The notes beneath the pieces are model-generated. The model made no database searches, had not been told where the DNA came from, and saw only the letters and a list, made by a program, of their open reading frames with translations. The position numbers and the translations under genes were made by a program. A DNA stretch of 64,000 nucleotides from an uncultured Bacteroidales bacterium (lineage in GTDB: Bacteria; Bacteroidota; Bacteroidia; Bacteroidales; UBA932): the NCBI GenBank assembly GCA_949296645.1, contig CASFPH010000007.1:1-64000 (forward strand), written 5' to 3'. This document shows, piece after piece, positions 1 to 8,040 of this stretch (the first letter of the stretch is position 1; every line of letters starts with the position of its first letter).

Positions 1-51
1 ACCTAAAAAAAACTCTCCCACATACGGCAGTGCAGCCTGTGAGATCTATAC

Positions 52-114
52 AACAAAAAGAGGATGACCTCAAAGTCTCTTGGCTTTTGGGTCACCCTCC
101 TGTCGCTTTTTGTT
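52..114 (-). terminator. Hairpin terminator downstream of the TlpA-like gene
   Basis: A long imperfect hairpin. The outer arms AACAAAAAG and CTTTTTGTT pair over 9 bases, and inner arms GAGGATGACC and GGTCACCCTC pair with one mismatch. It lies just beyond the stop of the minus-strand gene at 131. T-rich outer arms on both strands mean it could stop transcription from either side. I see nothing gene-like in the remaining bases 1-51. Confidence 0.6.
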
Positions 115-130
115 ATTGAATAGAATAGAA

Positions 131-1222
131 TTATTTGCTCATTACTTCCTTGATCTTTGCTTTCATTGCATCACCTCTGAGGTCTCTTGCCACGATCTTG
201 CCGTCAGGGCCGAAGAGGATGATCTGAGGGATTCCGCGGATTCCGTAAGTATCCGTAGCAACTTTGGTTTCTTCAAACAGGATATTCCATGAAAGGCCTT
301 CCTTTTCAACAGCCTTCTTGGTGTTTTCAAGCTGATCCCATACAGCAACGCCTACAACTGTAAGACCTTTTTTGCCGTATTCCTTGTAGATATCCTTAAG
401 ATAAGGAACTTCACCCATGCAAGGACCGCACCAAGAAGCCCAGAAGTCAACAAGTGTGTACTGGCCTTTGCCTACATAGTCTGAAAGTTTTGCATCTTTT
501 CCGTCGAGAGTCTTTGCTGAGAAATCCTTGAACATCTTGCCGACAGAAGTTTCGTCAAGTTTTACCATGAATTCTCTTGTAGTCTTGATAGGACCGAATT
601 CGGCAGCTGCAGGACCTGCGATTGCGATAAGTGAATCGAGTTCTGCAAGGCTCAGGTTTTCAGCCATCTGGGACAGAGCCATAATGCCTACAGGATTCTG
701 TGTGTTTTCATTGAAATATTTGTTAAGGATATTGTCGTTTGAAGTGAAAAGTTCTTCTCTGAGTTTTCCGACTTCTTCAGTGAATTTATCCTGGTCTATT
801 TTCTTTTCATTGAATTCCTTGTAAAGGGCATCGTATTTGCTGTTTGCATTGGTCATTATGTCATTCATTTCCTGATTGAATGCAGAAAGCTTTTCGTTCA
901 GGGGAGTACCGGTGATCTTACCTTCCTTCATGTCCGAGGTGATTGCGCCGGCTTCGCCTATGAATGTAGCTGCATATCTCATTCTGTCTACTCTGAGGTT
1001 TACAGAATATATTTTTGAAGCATCCGCAGGGCGGGTAAATGTTACTGTACCGTTTTCAACAACAGCACTGTCAATGGCCGTCTGGTTTCCGTTTTCCATC
1101 AGGTAAGCCATTTTACCGTTAGCGGCTTCGTCTGCCACATTACCGGTGAAAGTAAATTCCTTAGGTCCGCAGCTTACGAGTACTGCTGCAGCTCCGAGAG
1201 AGAGTAATGCGATTTTTTTCAT
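131..1222 (-). CDS. TlpA-like thiol-disulfide oxidoreductase lipoprotein (DUF4369-type N-terminus)
   Basis: Predicted envelope thioredoxin-fold protein of 363 residues that would reduce or exchange disulfides on exported proteins or cytochromes. Residues 1-18 form a lipoprotein signal ending in VLVSC, so Cys18 is probably acylated. Residues about 22-220 resemble the DUF4369 region that precedes thioredoxin domains in many Bacteroidota proteins. Residues about 230-363 are an AhpC/TSA-Redoxin domain with the active site WCGPC at 264-268 and the conserved cis-proline region GIRGIPQ near the C-terminus. The gene appears monocistronic, with a -7 element upstream and a hairpin downstream. The fold is clear. 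The partner protein cannot be told from sequence. Confidence 0.9.
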   Translation of the reverse strand: MKKIALLSLGAAAVLVSCGPKEFTFTGNVADEAANGKMAYLMENGNQTAIDSAVVENGTVTFTRPADASKIYSVNLRVDRMRYAATFIGEAGAITSDMKEGKITGTPLNEKLSAFNQEMNDIMTNANSKYDALYKEFNEKKIDQDKFTEEVGKLREELFTSNDNILNKYFNENTQNPVGIMALSQMAENLSLAELDSLIAIAGPAAAEFGPIKTTREFMVKLDETSVGKMFKDFSAKTLDGKDAKLSDYVGKGQYTLVDFWASWCGPCMGEVPYLKDIYKEYGKKGLTVVGVAVWDQLENTKKAVEKEGLSWNILFEETKVATDTYGIRGIPQIILFGPDGKIVARDLRGDAMKAKIKEVMSK

Positions 1223-1275
1223 CTTGATTATTGTTTTTGTTTATGCTAAATAAAATTAGTTCATCTTTAACCTCT

Positions 1276-1283
1276 CAAAGTTA
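1276..1283 (-). promoter_or_regulatory. -7 promoter element (TAACTTTG) for the TlpA-like gene
   Basis: On the minus strand the sequence reads TAACTTTG, matching the Bacteroidota consensus TAnnTTTG. A TTG lies 22 bases further upstream, slightly beyond the usual 19-21 spacing. It sits 54 bases ahead of the start codon at 1222. Confidence 0.5.
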
Positions 1284-1340
1284 GATATAATTTTTTTTGT
1301 ATCTGCAATTTTTTTTTTAATATAATATAAATGAGTCGGA

Positions 1341-2825
1341 TTACAGAAGAGGGGCGAGAAGTCTGGCCACTGCTTCAAGAAGCCTGTAGTATCCGGGCCT
1401 TTTCTTCCAGACGCTTTTGTTTATGAATCTGCACCTTTCCATGTCGATGTTGAACTGGTTTTCTATTTTGGCTGATGCGTCCGGATCATAGATTATGGAG
1501 GTGATCTCGAAGTTGTATTCGAAACTCCTGTTGTCCATGTTTGCCGATCCGATTATACAGAATCTTTCATCAATGCTTATCACTTTTGAATGGTTGAATC
1601 CCGATTCGAAAAGATAGACCTTCACTCCGGCTTCGAGCAGTTCAGTTATATATGAAAATGTGCTTAGCTGTGTTATGTATGAGTCCGATTTTTCAGGCAG
1701 CATTATTTTTACGTCAATTCCGGCAAGCGCAGCAATCTTGAGTGCATTAAGTATGGTTTCGCTCGGGGAGAAATACGGCGTTATGACCTTTATGCTTTTT
1801 CTGGCCTCGGTTATGGCTGTGAAATAAATCTGCATGATGCTTGCCCAGTCGCTGTCCGGACCTGAATTTATAACCTGTGCGTAGATTGCTCTTCCCAGGC
1901 TTCCGTCGTAGTTCTTTATGGCCTTTATTTCCGGGTAATATCTTTTCCTCTTGCGGATATGCCTGTTCTTTATAAAATATCTGTCAAGAAGGAAGCTCGC
2001 CTGTATGGAGAAAACGGATTCACCCTTTATCTTCATATGTGTGTCACGCCATTCTCCGAACGGACCGCCGTTGTAGTATCTGTCTGCTATGTTGACTCCG
2101 CCTATGAATGCTTCTGATCCGTCCACTACCAGAATCTTCCTGTGGTTTCTGTAATTGATTTTTGAAGAAGGAAGTATGATCCTTACAGGAGAGAAGCACA
2201 GAACTTCCACCCCGGCCCTTTCAAGTTCTTTTGTAAAGGAGCGTGGCAGGGACCAGCTACCGACATCATCGTATATAAGTCTGACAAGCACACCTTCCTT
2301 TGCCTTCCTGATGAGTGCTTCCTGGAATTTTCTGCCTGTTCCGTCATCAGCTATGATATAGGATTGCAGATGTATGTGGTTTTTTGCAGCTTCAATGCTC
2401 GCAAGCATCGAATCAAGCGCTTCCTTGCCGGAAAAGAATATTTCCAGATGATGGTTGAGGGCGAGTATGCTGTTGCTGCTTTTCAGGTTCTGGAGAATCA
2501 GCTTTCTGTATTCATGCAACTCTTTCGGAAGCGAATCCGGGTCTTTTTTGTAAAGATATGCCTGTTCTGAACTTATCTGTCTTCTGATTATTTCGTCCTT
2601 TACTCCCTTTCTGCTGTATATCTTTGATTTCCTGAAGTTTCTTCCGAAGGTGAGGTAAAGGATTATGCCTACGTAAGGAAGTATTATCAGTACTACAACC
2701 CATGCGACTGTCTTTACCGGATCCGATTTCCTGAATATCATTTCAATGCAAGAGTAGACAACCAGAAGAAGGTTTACTACGTAGAGGAGCATTGCCAGTA
2801 TTTTGCCTATTTGACTCCAGTCCAT
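1341..2825 (-). CDS. cls: Cardiolipin synthase
   Basis: Condenses two phosphatidylglycerol molecules to cardiolipin and glycerol at the inner membrane. The 494-residue length is usual for the ClsA type. Two membrane segments lie at about residues 8-28 and 38-60, followed by two phospholipase-D domains. The catalytic HxK(x)4D motifs are complete: His228/Lys230/Asp235 and His412/Lys414/Asp419, the second followed by IGSANMDNRSFEYNFE, which is typical of the family. The gene starts two bases after the stop of the menaquinone methyltransferase, so the two are co-transcribed. No odd features. Confidence 0.95.
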   Translation of the reverse strand: MDWSQIGKILAMLLYVVNLLLVVYSCIEMIFRKSDPVKTVAWVVVLIILPYVGIILYLTFGRNFRKSKIYSRKGVKDEIIRRQISSEQAYLYKKDPDSLPKELHEYRKLILQNLKSSNSILALNHHLEIFFSGKEALDSMLASIEAAKNHIHLQSYIIADDGTGRKFQEALIRKAKEGVLVRLIYDDVGSWSLPRSFTKELERAGVEVLCFSPVRIILPSSKINYRNHRKILVVDGSEAFIGGVNIADRYYNGGPFGEWRDTHMKIKGESVFSIQASFLLDRYFIKNRHIRKRKRYYPEIKAIKNYDGSLGRAIYAQVINSGPDSDWASIMQIYFTAITEARKSIKVITPYFSPSETILNALKIAALAGIDVKIMLPEKSDSYITQLSTFSYITELLEAGVKVYLFESGFNHSKVISIDERFCIIGSANMDNRSFEYNFEITSIIYDPDASAKIENQFNIDMERCRFINKSVWKKRPGYYRLLEAVARLLAPLL

Positions 2826-2827
2826 GA

Positions 2828-3541
2828 TCAGGGTTTGTATGCTTTGTAGTATAATGCTATACCTCCGCTAAGGACATCGTATTCCGGATTTGAAAAATCG
2901 GCAGATAATTCATTGCAGAAGTTTTCATATTTAGGGAAGGCCCTTACCGATTCAGGCAAATATGAATAAGCTTCCTTGTCTTTTGAAACGGCTTTACCTA
3001 TGAGCGGCGATATCCGCATGAAATATGTGTTGAATACAGCTTTCCATAGTCTGTTCCTTGGCTCGGCAAATTCCAGGATTCTGAGCAGACCTCCTTTTCT
3101 GAGGACTCTGGATATTTCTTTCAGGCATTTGTCCCTGTTGTCGAAATTCCTGATTCCGAAGGCTATTGTTACGGCATCGAATGAATCGTCTTCAAACGGA
3201 ATGTTTTCTGCTGATGCCCTGATAAAGGCAGGTGTGCATAAAAAGTTTCTTGAAGATAGTTTCTTCTCCGCAATGTGAAGCATGTTTTCGGCAATGTCTA
3301 TTCCGACTACTTCAAACCCTTTTTTTGCCAGCCCTGCCGAAAGATCGCCTGTGCCGCATGCAATGTCCAGAATCCTGCTCCCAGCCTTTATAGAAGCTGA
3401 TATTTCAGATGTCGCATGGTGCCGCCACAGATGATCTATTCCGAATGACAGAATATGATTAAGCCTGTCATAGTCGGATGCTATGCCGTTGAACATTGCG
3501 GAAATCCGCTTTTCGTTTTTTGAGAGGTCTGTCGTGCCCAT
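2828..3541 (-). CDS. menG: Demethylmenaquinone methyltransferase (UbiE/MenG family)
   Basis: SAM-dependent C-methylation that turns demethylmenaquinone into menaquinone, the respiratory quinone of Bacteroidota. The 237-residue protein has the family signature FNGIASDYDRLNHILSFGID at 17-36, SAM motif I ILDIACGTGDLS at about 58-68, and the downstream motif AFGIRNFDNR. It is the middle gene of a tight minus-strand run (PurL-C-like gene, menG, cls). No ubiquinone genes are nearby, which fits the menaquinone assignment over ubiquinone. Confidence 0.93.
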   Translation of the reverse strand: MGTTDLSKNEKRISAMFNGIASDYDRLNHILSFGIDHLWRHHATSEISASIKAGSRILDIACGTGDLSAGLAKKGFEVVGIDIAENMLHIAEKKLSSRNFLCTPAFIRASAENIPFEDDSFDAVTIAFGIRNFDNRDKCLKEISRVLRKGGLLRILEFAEPRNRLWKAVFNTYFMRISPLIGKAVSKDKEAYSYLPESVRAFPKYENFCNELSADFSNPEYDVLSGGIALYYKAYKP

Positions 3542-3561
3542 ACTGTAACAGGTCGGAGCAA

Positions 3562-4152
3562 TCAGTCGAAAATCTCTTTTATGAATCCGTAGGATTCGTC
3601 GTCTATCCTTACTTCTCCTTTGGTAACATGACCCAGCAGGGTGATTTCTACATTGTTGGAATACATGCTGTCAACGAATTCATCTTCCTGTGATGCATCC
3701 ACGGTTATTATTGCCGAATACCCGCATTTGCCGAAAAGAAATTCCTTTTCTTCCATTTCGGAATCCGTGGTTATGTCTATACCCAGCCTTTGCGGATATG
3801 CGGCTTCCATCAGTGAAAGAAAGAGTCCTTTTGTCTCGTCGAACCTGTGAGCCATGGTGATGCATCCTTCAATGGCTGATTTGGCAAGTACGGAAATTAT
3901 TTTCACATGGTCTTCATTGTTCTTTCCGGACTTTACAAGGTATATGGTCTCCCCTTTTTTCTGGAAACACATGGGTATGTTTATCTCTTCCGTAAAGGTG
4001 TCGTCGGTGGATATTTTGAAGAAATCGTGGTCATAAGGCTCCTTTTCATAGCTTTTCATGCCACTCAGAAAATTTTTGTCCCTTATGAGTTCGGCAGCTA
4101 TATCTGCAGGATCTTCAGTGTTTTCGATAATTTTTTTGTACTTGTCTAGCAT
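3562..4152 (-). CDS. Stand-alone AIR-synthase-related C-terminal domain protein (PurL C-terminus-like)
   Basis: A 196-residue cytoplasmic protein with no signal peptide or membrane segment. The stretch EGCITMAHRFDETKGLFLSL and the ending ITLLGHVTKGEVRIDD resemble the C-terminal ATP-binding-fold domain (AIRS_C) of phosphoribosylformylglycinamidine synthase. The N-terminal AIRS domain and the glutaminase domain are both absent. Similar short proteins annotated as AIR-synthase-related occur in Bacteroidota as I recall them. It leads an operon with menG, 20 bases downstream. No catalytic function should be assumed. It could be a purine-pathway accessory or a repurposed fold. Confidence 0.6.
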   Translation of the reverse strand: MLDKYKKIIENTEDPADIAAELIRDKNFLSGMKSYEKEPYDHDFFKISTDDTFTEEINIPMCFQKKGETIYLVKSGKNNEDHVKIISVLAKSAIEGCITMAHRFDETKGLFLSLMEAAYPQRLGIDITTDSEMEEKEFLFGKCGYSAIITVDASQEDEFVDSMYSNNVEITLLGHVTKGEVRIDDESYGFIKEIFD

Positions 4153-4213
4153 ATTCGGATGTTAAATTTTTAGCTAAGTTAATGAAAAATTTCCATAGTT
4201 AAATATTTTGTAT

Positions 4214-4221
4214 TATCTTTG
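4214..4221 (+). promoter_or_regulatory. -7 promoter element (TATCTTTG) for tRNA-Leu
   Basis: TATCTTTG ends nine bases before the first base of the tRNA, so the transcript would start at or just before the mature 5' end. No good -33 element was seen. Confidence 0.6.
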
Positions 4222-4230
4222 CATCCGCAA

Positions 4231-4314
4231 GCCCAGATGGTGAAATTGGTAGACACGCCACTTTGAGGGGGTGGTGCCGATTACGGTGTGCAAGTTCGAG
4301 TCTTGTTCTGGGCA
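4231..4314 (+). tRNA. tRNA-Leu (anticodon GAG)
   Basis: A class II tRNA of 84 bases. The acceptor arms GCCCAGA and TCTGGGC pair perfectly with discriminator A at 4314. The anticodon stem CCACT/GGTGG encloses the loop TTGAGGG, giving anticodon GAG (reads CUU and CUC). A long variable arm follows, then the T arm with loop TTCGAGT. CCA is not encoded. It stands alone, with its own promoter and terminator. Confidence 0.97.
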
Positions 4315-4318
4315 CGAT

Positions 4319-4370
4319 AAGAATTCCCGAATATCTAAATATCAGATGTTCGGGAATTCTATTTTTAAAA
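4319..4370 (+). terminator. Rho-independent terminator after tRNA-Leu
   Basis: The perfect 12-bp arms AGAATTCCCGAA and TTCGGGAATTCT, with a further short inner pairing, are followed by ATTTTTAAA. It may also serve the kinase gene that ends at 4383 on the other strand. Confidence 0.85.
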
Positions 4371-4382
4371 TATCCAGCCTGA

Positions 4383-5483
4383 TTATCCCTGTCTTGTTAT
4401 TTCCCTTACTGCTGCTTTTATTTCAGGCATCTGACTTTCTATGCTCTGCAGAAGTTTTAGTTGAGCTCTGCTTCTTACCAGATTATGTTCCGGATATTTT
4501 ATCTTGTAATATGTGTCTCCGTTAAGGTAGTCCGTAAAGAATCTTACGAACTGCATGTACGGGAACAGAGCCACTGCAAACGGAATCATTTCCTTTTCGG
4601 TATCAGTCAGGAATTTTCCTGCACTCTCAATGTATCCGCCGATGAAGGCTTTGAAAATCGACATGTTGAAATTTACGTTGTCCGGATTCCTGTCGTCTTC
4701 TTCCCCTGTGTTTGCTGCTGATCTCAGAAAGTCGCCTATGTCTGAAAATACAAAGGAAGGCATTACGGTATCCAGATCTATGACACATAGAAAGTTTCCG
4801 TTCCTGTCGAACATCATGTTGTTGACCTTGGTGTCGCAGTGGCATATTCTCTTTGGAAGTTTGCCTTCCCTGTACATTCTTTCGGCAATGCACATTCCAT
4901 CTTTCCTTTTCCGCACTTCCAGAATCAGGTCTTCCGTTTCCTTTGCACGCCCGGTCCTGTCTGCGGAAAGGGCGGATTCGAACTCCTCTATTCTGAACTC
5001 CATATCATGGAATCTAGGAATAGTTTCTCCAAGTATTTTAGGATTTACGTCTGAAAGCATGTGCTCGAATTCCCCGAATGCAAGGCCTGCCATTCTCGAT
5101 GATTCTTCATCTACCTTTTCATATGTTACGGCATCCGATATGAATGTGTAGGCTCTCCAGTATTCCCCATTTTCGTTTATGTAAAGTCCGCCTTCTCGCG
5201 TTTCTATGACTGTCAGTACCTTTCTGTCCAGATCCTCTGTACCGCATGCCTGCAATTTTCTCCTGATGTGTCCTGTAACGTATTTTATGTTATTTTGAAG
5301 CGTATCCACATCCTTGAATACATTGTGGTTTATCCTTTGCAGGTTGTAGTCAGGTCCTGTCGTGGAATCCGTGACTATCCTGAAAGTATCGTTTATCCAT
5401 CCGTTGCCGACAGGTTCCGCGGATATGGCATTCCCGTTTATGGAAAAACGTCCGGCAATCCTGAGTATGTTGTCAATGTTCAT
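4383..5483 (-). CDS. APH-fold phosphotransferase, probable N-acetylhexosamine kinase
   Basis: A 366-residue cytoplasmic kinase of the aminoglycoside/choline phosphotransferase fold. The catalytic loop HCDTKVNN (Asp217, Asn222) and the metal-binding DLDT (Asp236/Asp238) are intact, as is the N-terminal nucleotide loop near GNGWINDTF. The catalytic loop resembles NahK-type N-acetylhexosamine 1-kinases more than drug kinases. It starts 15 bases after the stop of a GH109-like gene. GH109 members release N-acetylgalactosamine, so a HexNAc substrate is a reasonable inference. Substrate is not proven. Homoserine or choline kinase would be alternatives. Confidence 0.7.
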   Translation of the reverse strand: MNIDNILRIAGRFSINGNAISAEPVGNGWINDTFRIVTDSTTGPDYNLQRINHNVFKDVDTLQNNIKYVTGHIRRKLQACGTEDLDRKVLTVIETREGGLYINENGEYWRAYTFISDAVTYEKVDEESSRMAGLAFGEFEHMLSDVNPKILGETIPRFHDMEFRIEEFESALSADRTGRAKETEDLILEVRKRKDGMCIAERMYREGKLPKRICHCDTKVNNMMFDRNGNFLCVIDLDTVMPSFVFSDIGDFLRSAANTGEEDDRNPDNVNFNMSIFKAFIGGYIESAGKFLTDTEKEMIPFAVALFPYMQFVRFFTDYLNGDTYYKIKYPEHNLVRSRAQLKLLQSIESQMPEIKAAVREITRQG

Positions 5484-5498
5484 GGCAGTATCTGATTT

Positions 5499-6935
5499 TT
5501 ATTGTTTTTCAGCCATTGCATGGGTATATGATGATGCCTTTTTCCAGGCGCCGCGTGTAAAGTCAGGCATAAGCACAGGTACACTTCCGTTCTGTATGGA
5601 TATTGCAGTCAGTTCTCCTATGCATGACCATTCAACTCCGTCATATACATTCATGTCGAGAGGAAGACCGTTTCTCAGACAGTATATCAGCCTGTAATCC
5701 ATTATGAAGTCCATTCCTCCGTGTCCTCCAACCTTTCTTGCCAGCTCTCCGACTTCTTTGGTTATCGGATGTTCATATTCCTCTACCATTTTATCGAATT
5801 CCTTTTCCGGAAGGAACGAATGTGCATTCAGATTTTCAAAATCGGCGCCCAGTTCCTCGTTCGGCTCAAGTGCTATTCCAGGACGAGGATATTTTTCTAT
5901 ATACCCTTTGGTTCCGCTGAGTGCGTGTTTTCTGTTGTAAGGCCTCGGACTTGTAACATCATGTTGTATGAGTATGGTTTTGCCGTTCTCGGTTTTGATC
6001 AATGTATTTATCATGTCTCCTTTGGCATAGTTTTTCCTCGCCATCTCGGAATCTTCACCGAACTTTTCCTTTGCATATTCGGTCATTCCGAACTGGTCGC
6101 TGGCCATTGCCACAAGGTATTTCATCCTGTCGCCCCTTCCTATATTGAGAGCCTGACATACCGGACCGAGTCCGTGTGTGGCGTAGTAGTTGCCGTTGTG
6201 CGTTTCATTGAATCTGAGCCTCCACCAGTCATTGTATCCTCCTTCTTTCGGATCAAGGAAGTTCAGGTATCTCAAGTCGTGTATATATGCACCCTCGGCA
6301 TGGACAATTTCTCCCAAAAGACCTTTCTGGGCCATATTGAGTGTTGTCATTTCAAAAAAGTCATAACAGCAGTTTTCAAGCATCATGCAGTGTTTTCTGG
6401 TTTTTTCAGCAGTGTTTACCAGGGCCCAGCATTCATCGATCGATATGGCGATCGGAACCTCGCATGCCACATGTTTGCCATGTTCCATTGCATATACTGC
6501 CATTGGTGTATGGGTTTTCCAGTCCGTACATATGTAAACAAGGTCTATGTCTTCTCTTTCGCACAGCTGCTTCCATGCTTCCTCTGAACCGTAATATCCG
6601 TCGGCTGCAGGTTTTCCGTGTTTTGCGAGAATGGCATTGGATTTTTCTACCCTGTCCCTGTGTATGTCGCACAGAGCCTTTATTTCCACACCTTCGATAT
6701 ACGAAAGACGGTCGACTGCTCCCGGTCCTCGCATACCCAGCCCTATTATACCTACTCTGACAATATCCATTTTCGGGGCTGTAAGGTTGAATACGTCGTT
6801 TTGTCCTTCAGGTCTTGCAGGTGTTTCTATGACAATCGGAGACATTTCTGCAGTTTTCTGTTCTGTCCTGTTGTTTCCGCATGAAAGAATTGCCGTGGAA
6901 ACGAGGACGAGAAGTGTAAGTTTCATAAGTTTCAT
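5499..6935 (-). CDS. Gfo/Idh/MocA-fold lipoprotein, GH109-type alpha-N-acetylgalactosaminidase
   Basis: GH109 enzymes use a tightly bound NAD in a redox-assisted mechanism to cleave alpha-GalNAc from glycans. I place the start at 6935, where a lipoprotein signal begins (MKLMKLTLL, Cys19 in AILSCG). An upstream in-frame ATG at 6977 would spoil the signal. The Rossmann motif GLGMRG at residues 65-70 binds NAD. The family features EVPIAIS, NCCYDFFEMTTLNM and THGLGPVCQALNIGRGD are all visible. The gene is followed by a kinase in the same operon. Surface or periplasmic location is predicted from the lipobox. The GH109 family call is firm at subfamily level, and the substrate is inferred from the family. 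Confidence 0.85.
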   Translation of the reverse strand: MKLMKLTLLVLVSTAILSCGNNRTEQKTAEMSPIVIETPARPEGQNDVFNLTAPKMDIVRVGIIGLGMRGPGAVDRLSYIEGVEIKALCDIHRDRVEKSNAILAKHGKPAADGYYGSEEAWKQLCEREDIDLVYICTDWKTHTPMAVYAMEHGKHVACEVPIAISIDECWALVNTAEKTRKHCMMLENCCYDFFEMTTLNMAQKGLLGEIVHAEGAYIHDLRYLNFLDPKEGGYNDWWRLRFNETHNGNYYATHGLGPVCQALNIGRGDRMKYLVAMASDQFGMTEYAKEKFGEDSEMARKNYAKGDMINTLIKTENGKTILIQHDVTSPRPYNRKHALSGTKGYIEKYPRPGIALEPNEELGADFENLNAHSFLPEKEFDKMVEEYEHPITKEVGELARKVGGHGGMDFIMDYRLIYCLRNGLPLDMNVYDGVEWSCIGELTAISIQNGSVPVLMPDFTRGAWKKASSYTHAMAEKQ

Positions 6936-6994
6936 CTTGAATTCTGTTTTGTAGCTGTTTACGTGAAATTCATGCAAAATAAATAAAAATAAAG

Positions 6995-7002
6995 TATCTT
7001 TG
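6995..7002 (+). promoter_or_regulatory. -7 promoter element (TATCTTTG) for the 2-hydroxyacid dehydrogenase
   Basis: TATCTTTG lies 18 bases ahead of the ATG at 7020. No convincing -33 box is present. Confidence 0.55.
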
Positions 7003-7019
7003 AAAAAAATGACAGATTC

Positions 7020-7970
7020 ATGAAGATAGTTTTTCTTGATACAGATACCATGGGATACGATATTTCCATGGATCCAATTTCGTCCTTGGGCGATTATGTT
7101 TCATACGGAATGTCCTCACGGGAGGAGGCCATGGAAAGATTGGGGGACTGCGAGGTGCTGATTGTCAACAAAGTCAGGGTGGACAAGGCTCTGATGGATG
7201 CAGCCCCGTATCTGCGGCTTGTCTGCGTTGCGGCCACCGGGGTTAACAATATAGATATGGACTATGCGGCAAAGAAAGGAATCCTGGTCAGGAATTCGGT
7301 AAATTATTCTACAGAAAGTGTAGCGCAGATTACCTTGATGCAGATACTTGCGCTTACCGGACATCACAGGTACTTTGACGATTATGTAAAGAACGGCGAT
7401 TATTCGAAATGCGGTACATTCTCGAATGTAAGCGTTCCTTTTTTCGAACTCAGAGGCAAAGTGCTTGGAATAATCGGTCTCGGAAATATCGGAAGAAGGG
7501 TGGCCCAATTTGCCGACCTTTTCGGTATGAAGGTCATTTATTTTTCTGCTTCCGGCAATCCTCATTCAGACAGATATGAGTGTGTTTCACTCGAAAGACT
7601 GCTCATGGAATCGGATATAGTATCCATACATGCTCCGCTTACGGCGAAGACCGATAACCTTGTAGGCGAGGAGCAGCTGAGAATGATGAAAAAAGGAGCT
7701 TATCTTATCAATATGGGCAGAGGCGGCATAGTCAATGAGGAAGCCCTTGCCGTGGCAATCGATGAAGGTGTCATAGCTGGAGCGGCGGTGGATGTATTTG
7801 TAACCGAGCCCCTCCCTTCGGATCATCCGTACCTCAAGGTGAAGAACAGGGACCGCCTTGTTTTGTCTCCACATGTGGCATGGGCAAGCAGGGAAGCAAG
7901 GACACTCCTTGTGGATATCATAGCCGAAAACATAAGAAATTATGTTTCGGAAAAGAATACCGGTGTCTGA
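7020..7970 (+). CDS. D-2-hydroxyacid dehydrogenase (NAD-dependent)
   Basis: A 316-residue cytoplasmic oxidoreductase interconverting 2-oxoacids and D-2-hydroxyacids. The nucleotide-binding GLGNIGRR lies at residues 153-160. The substrate-binding NMGRGGIVNEEAL (Arg) and the C-terminal SPHVAWAS (catalytic His) are in their usual places. The acid could be glycerate/hydroxypyruvate or lactate, because the family cannot be split by eye. It is divergent from the GH109 operon and ends at a hairpin, so it is probably monocistronic. Confidence 0.85.
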   Translation: MKIVFLDTDTMGYDISMDPISSLGDYVSYGMSSREEAMERLGDCEVLIVNKVRVDKALMDAAPYLRLVCVAATGVNNIDMDYAAKKGILVRNSVNYSTESVAQITLMQILALTGHHRYFDDYVKNGDYSKCGTFSNVSVPFFELRGKVLGIIGLGNIGRRVAQFADLFGMKVIYFSASGNPHSDRYECVSLERLLMESDIVSIHAPLTAKTDNLVGEEQLRMMKKGAYLINMGRGGIVNEEALAVAIDEGVIAGAAVDVFVTEPLPSDHPYLKVKNRDRLVLSPHVAWASREARTLLVDIIAENIRNYVSEKNTGV

Positions 7971-7997
7971 AATTCATGATTCCTTAAGATGAAAACC

Positions 7998-8033
7998 GGG
8001 GCAAGAAATTACATATGTAAGTAATTCTTGCCC
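7998..8033. terminator. Bidirectional terminator between convergent genes
   Basis: Arms GGGCAAGAA and TTCTTGCCC pair perfectly, with further inner pairing of ATTAC and GTAAT. It sits between the convergent dehydrogenase and SDR genes. Confidence 0.75.
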
Positions 8034-8040
8034 TTCGCTT

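Noticed and set aside
5721-6587. 288-residue open frame on the plus strand
   Set aside because: It lies inside the GH109-like gene on the opposite strand, has Cys/Phe-rich composition unlike real proteins here, and the sense gene has all expected motifs.
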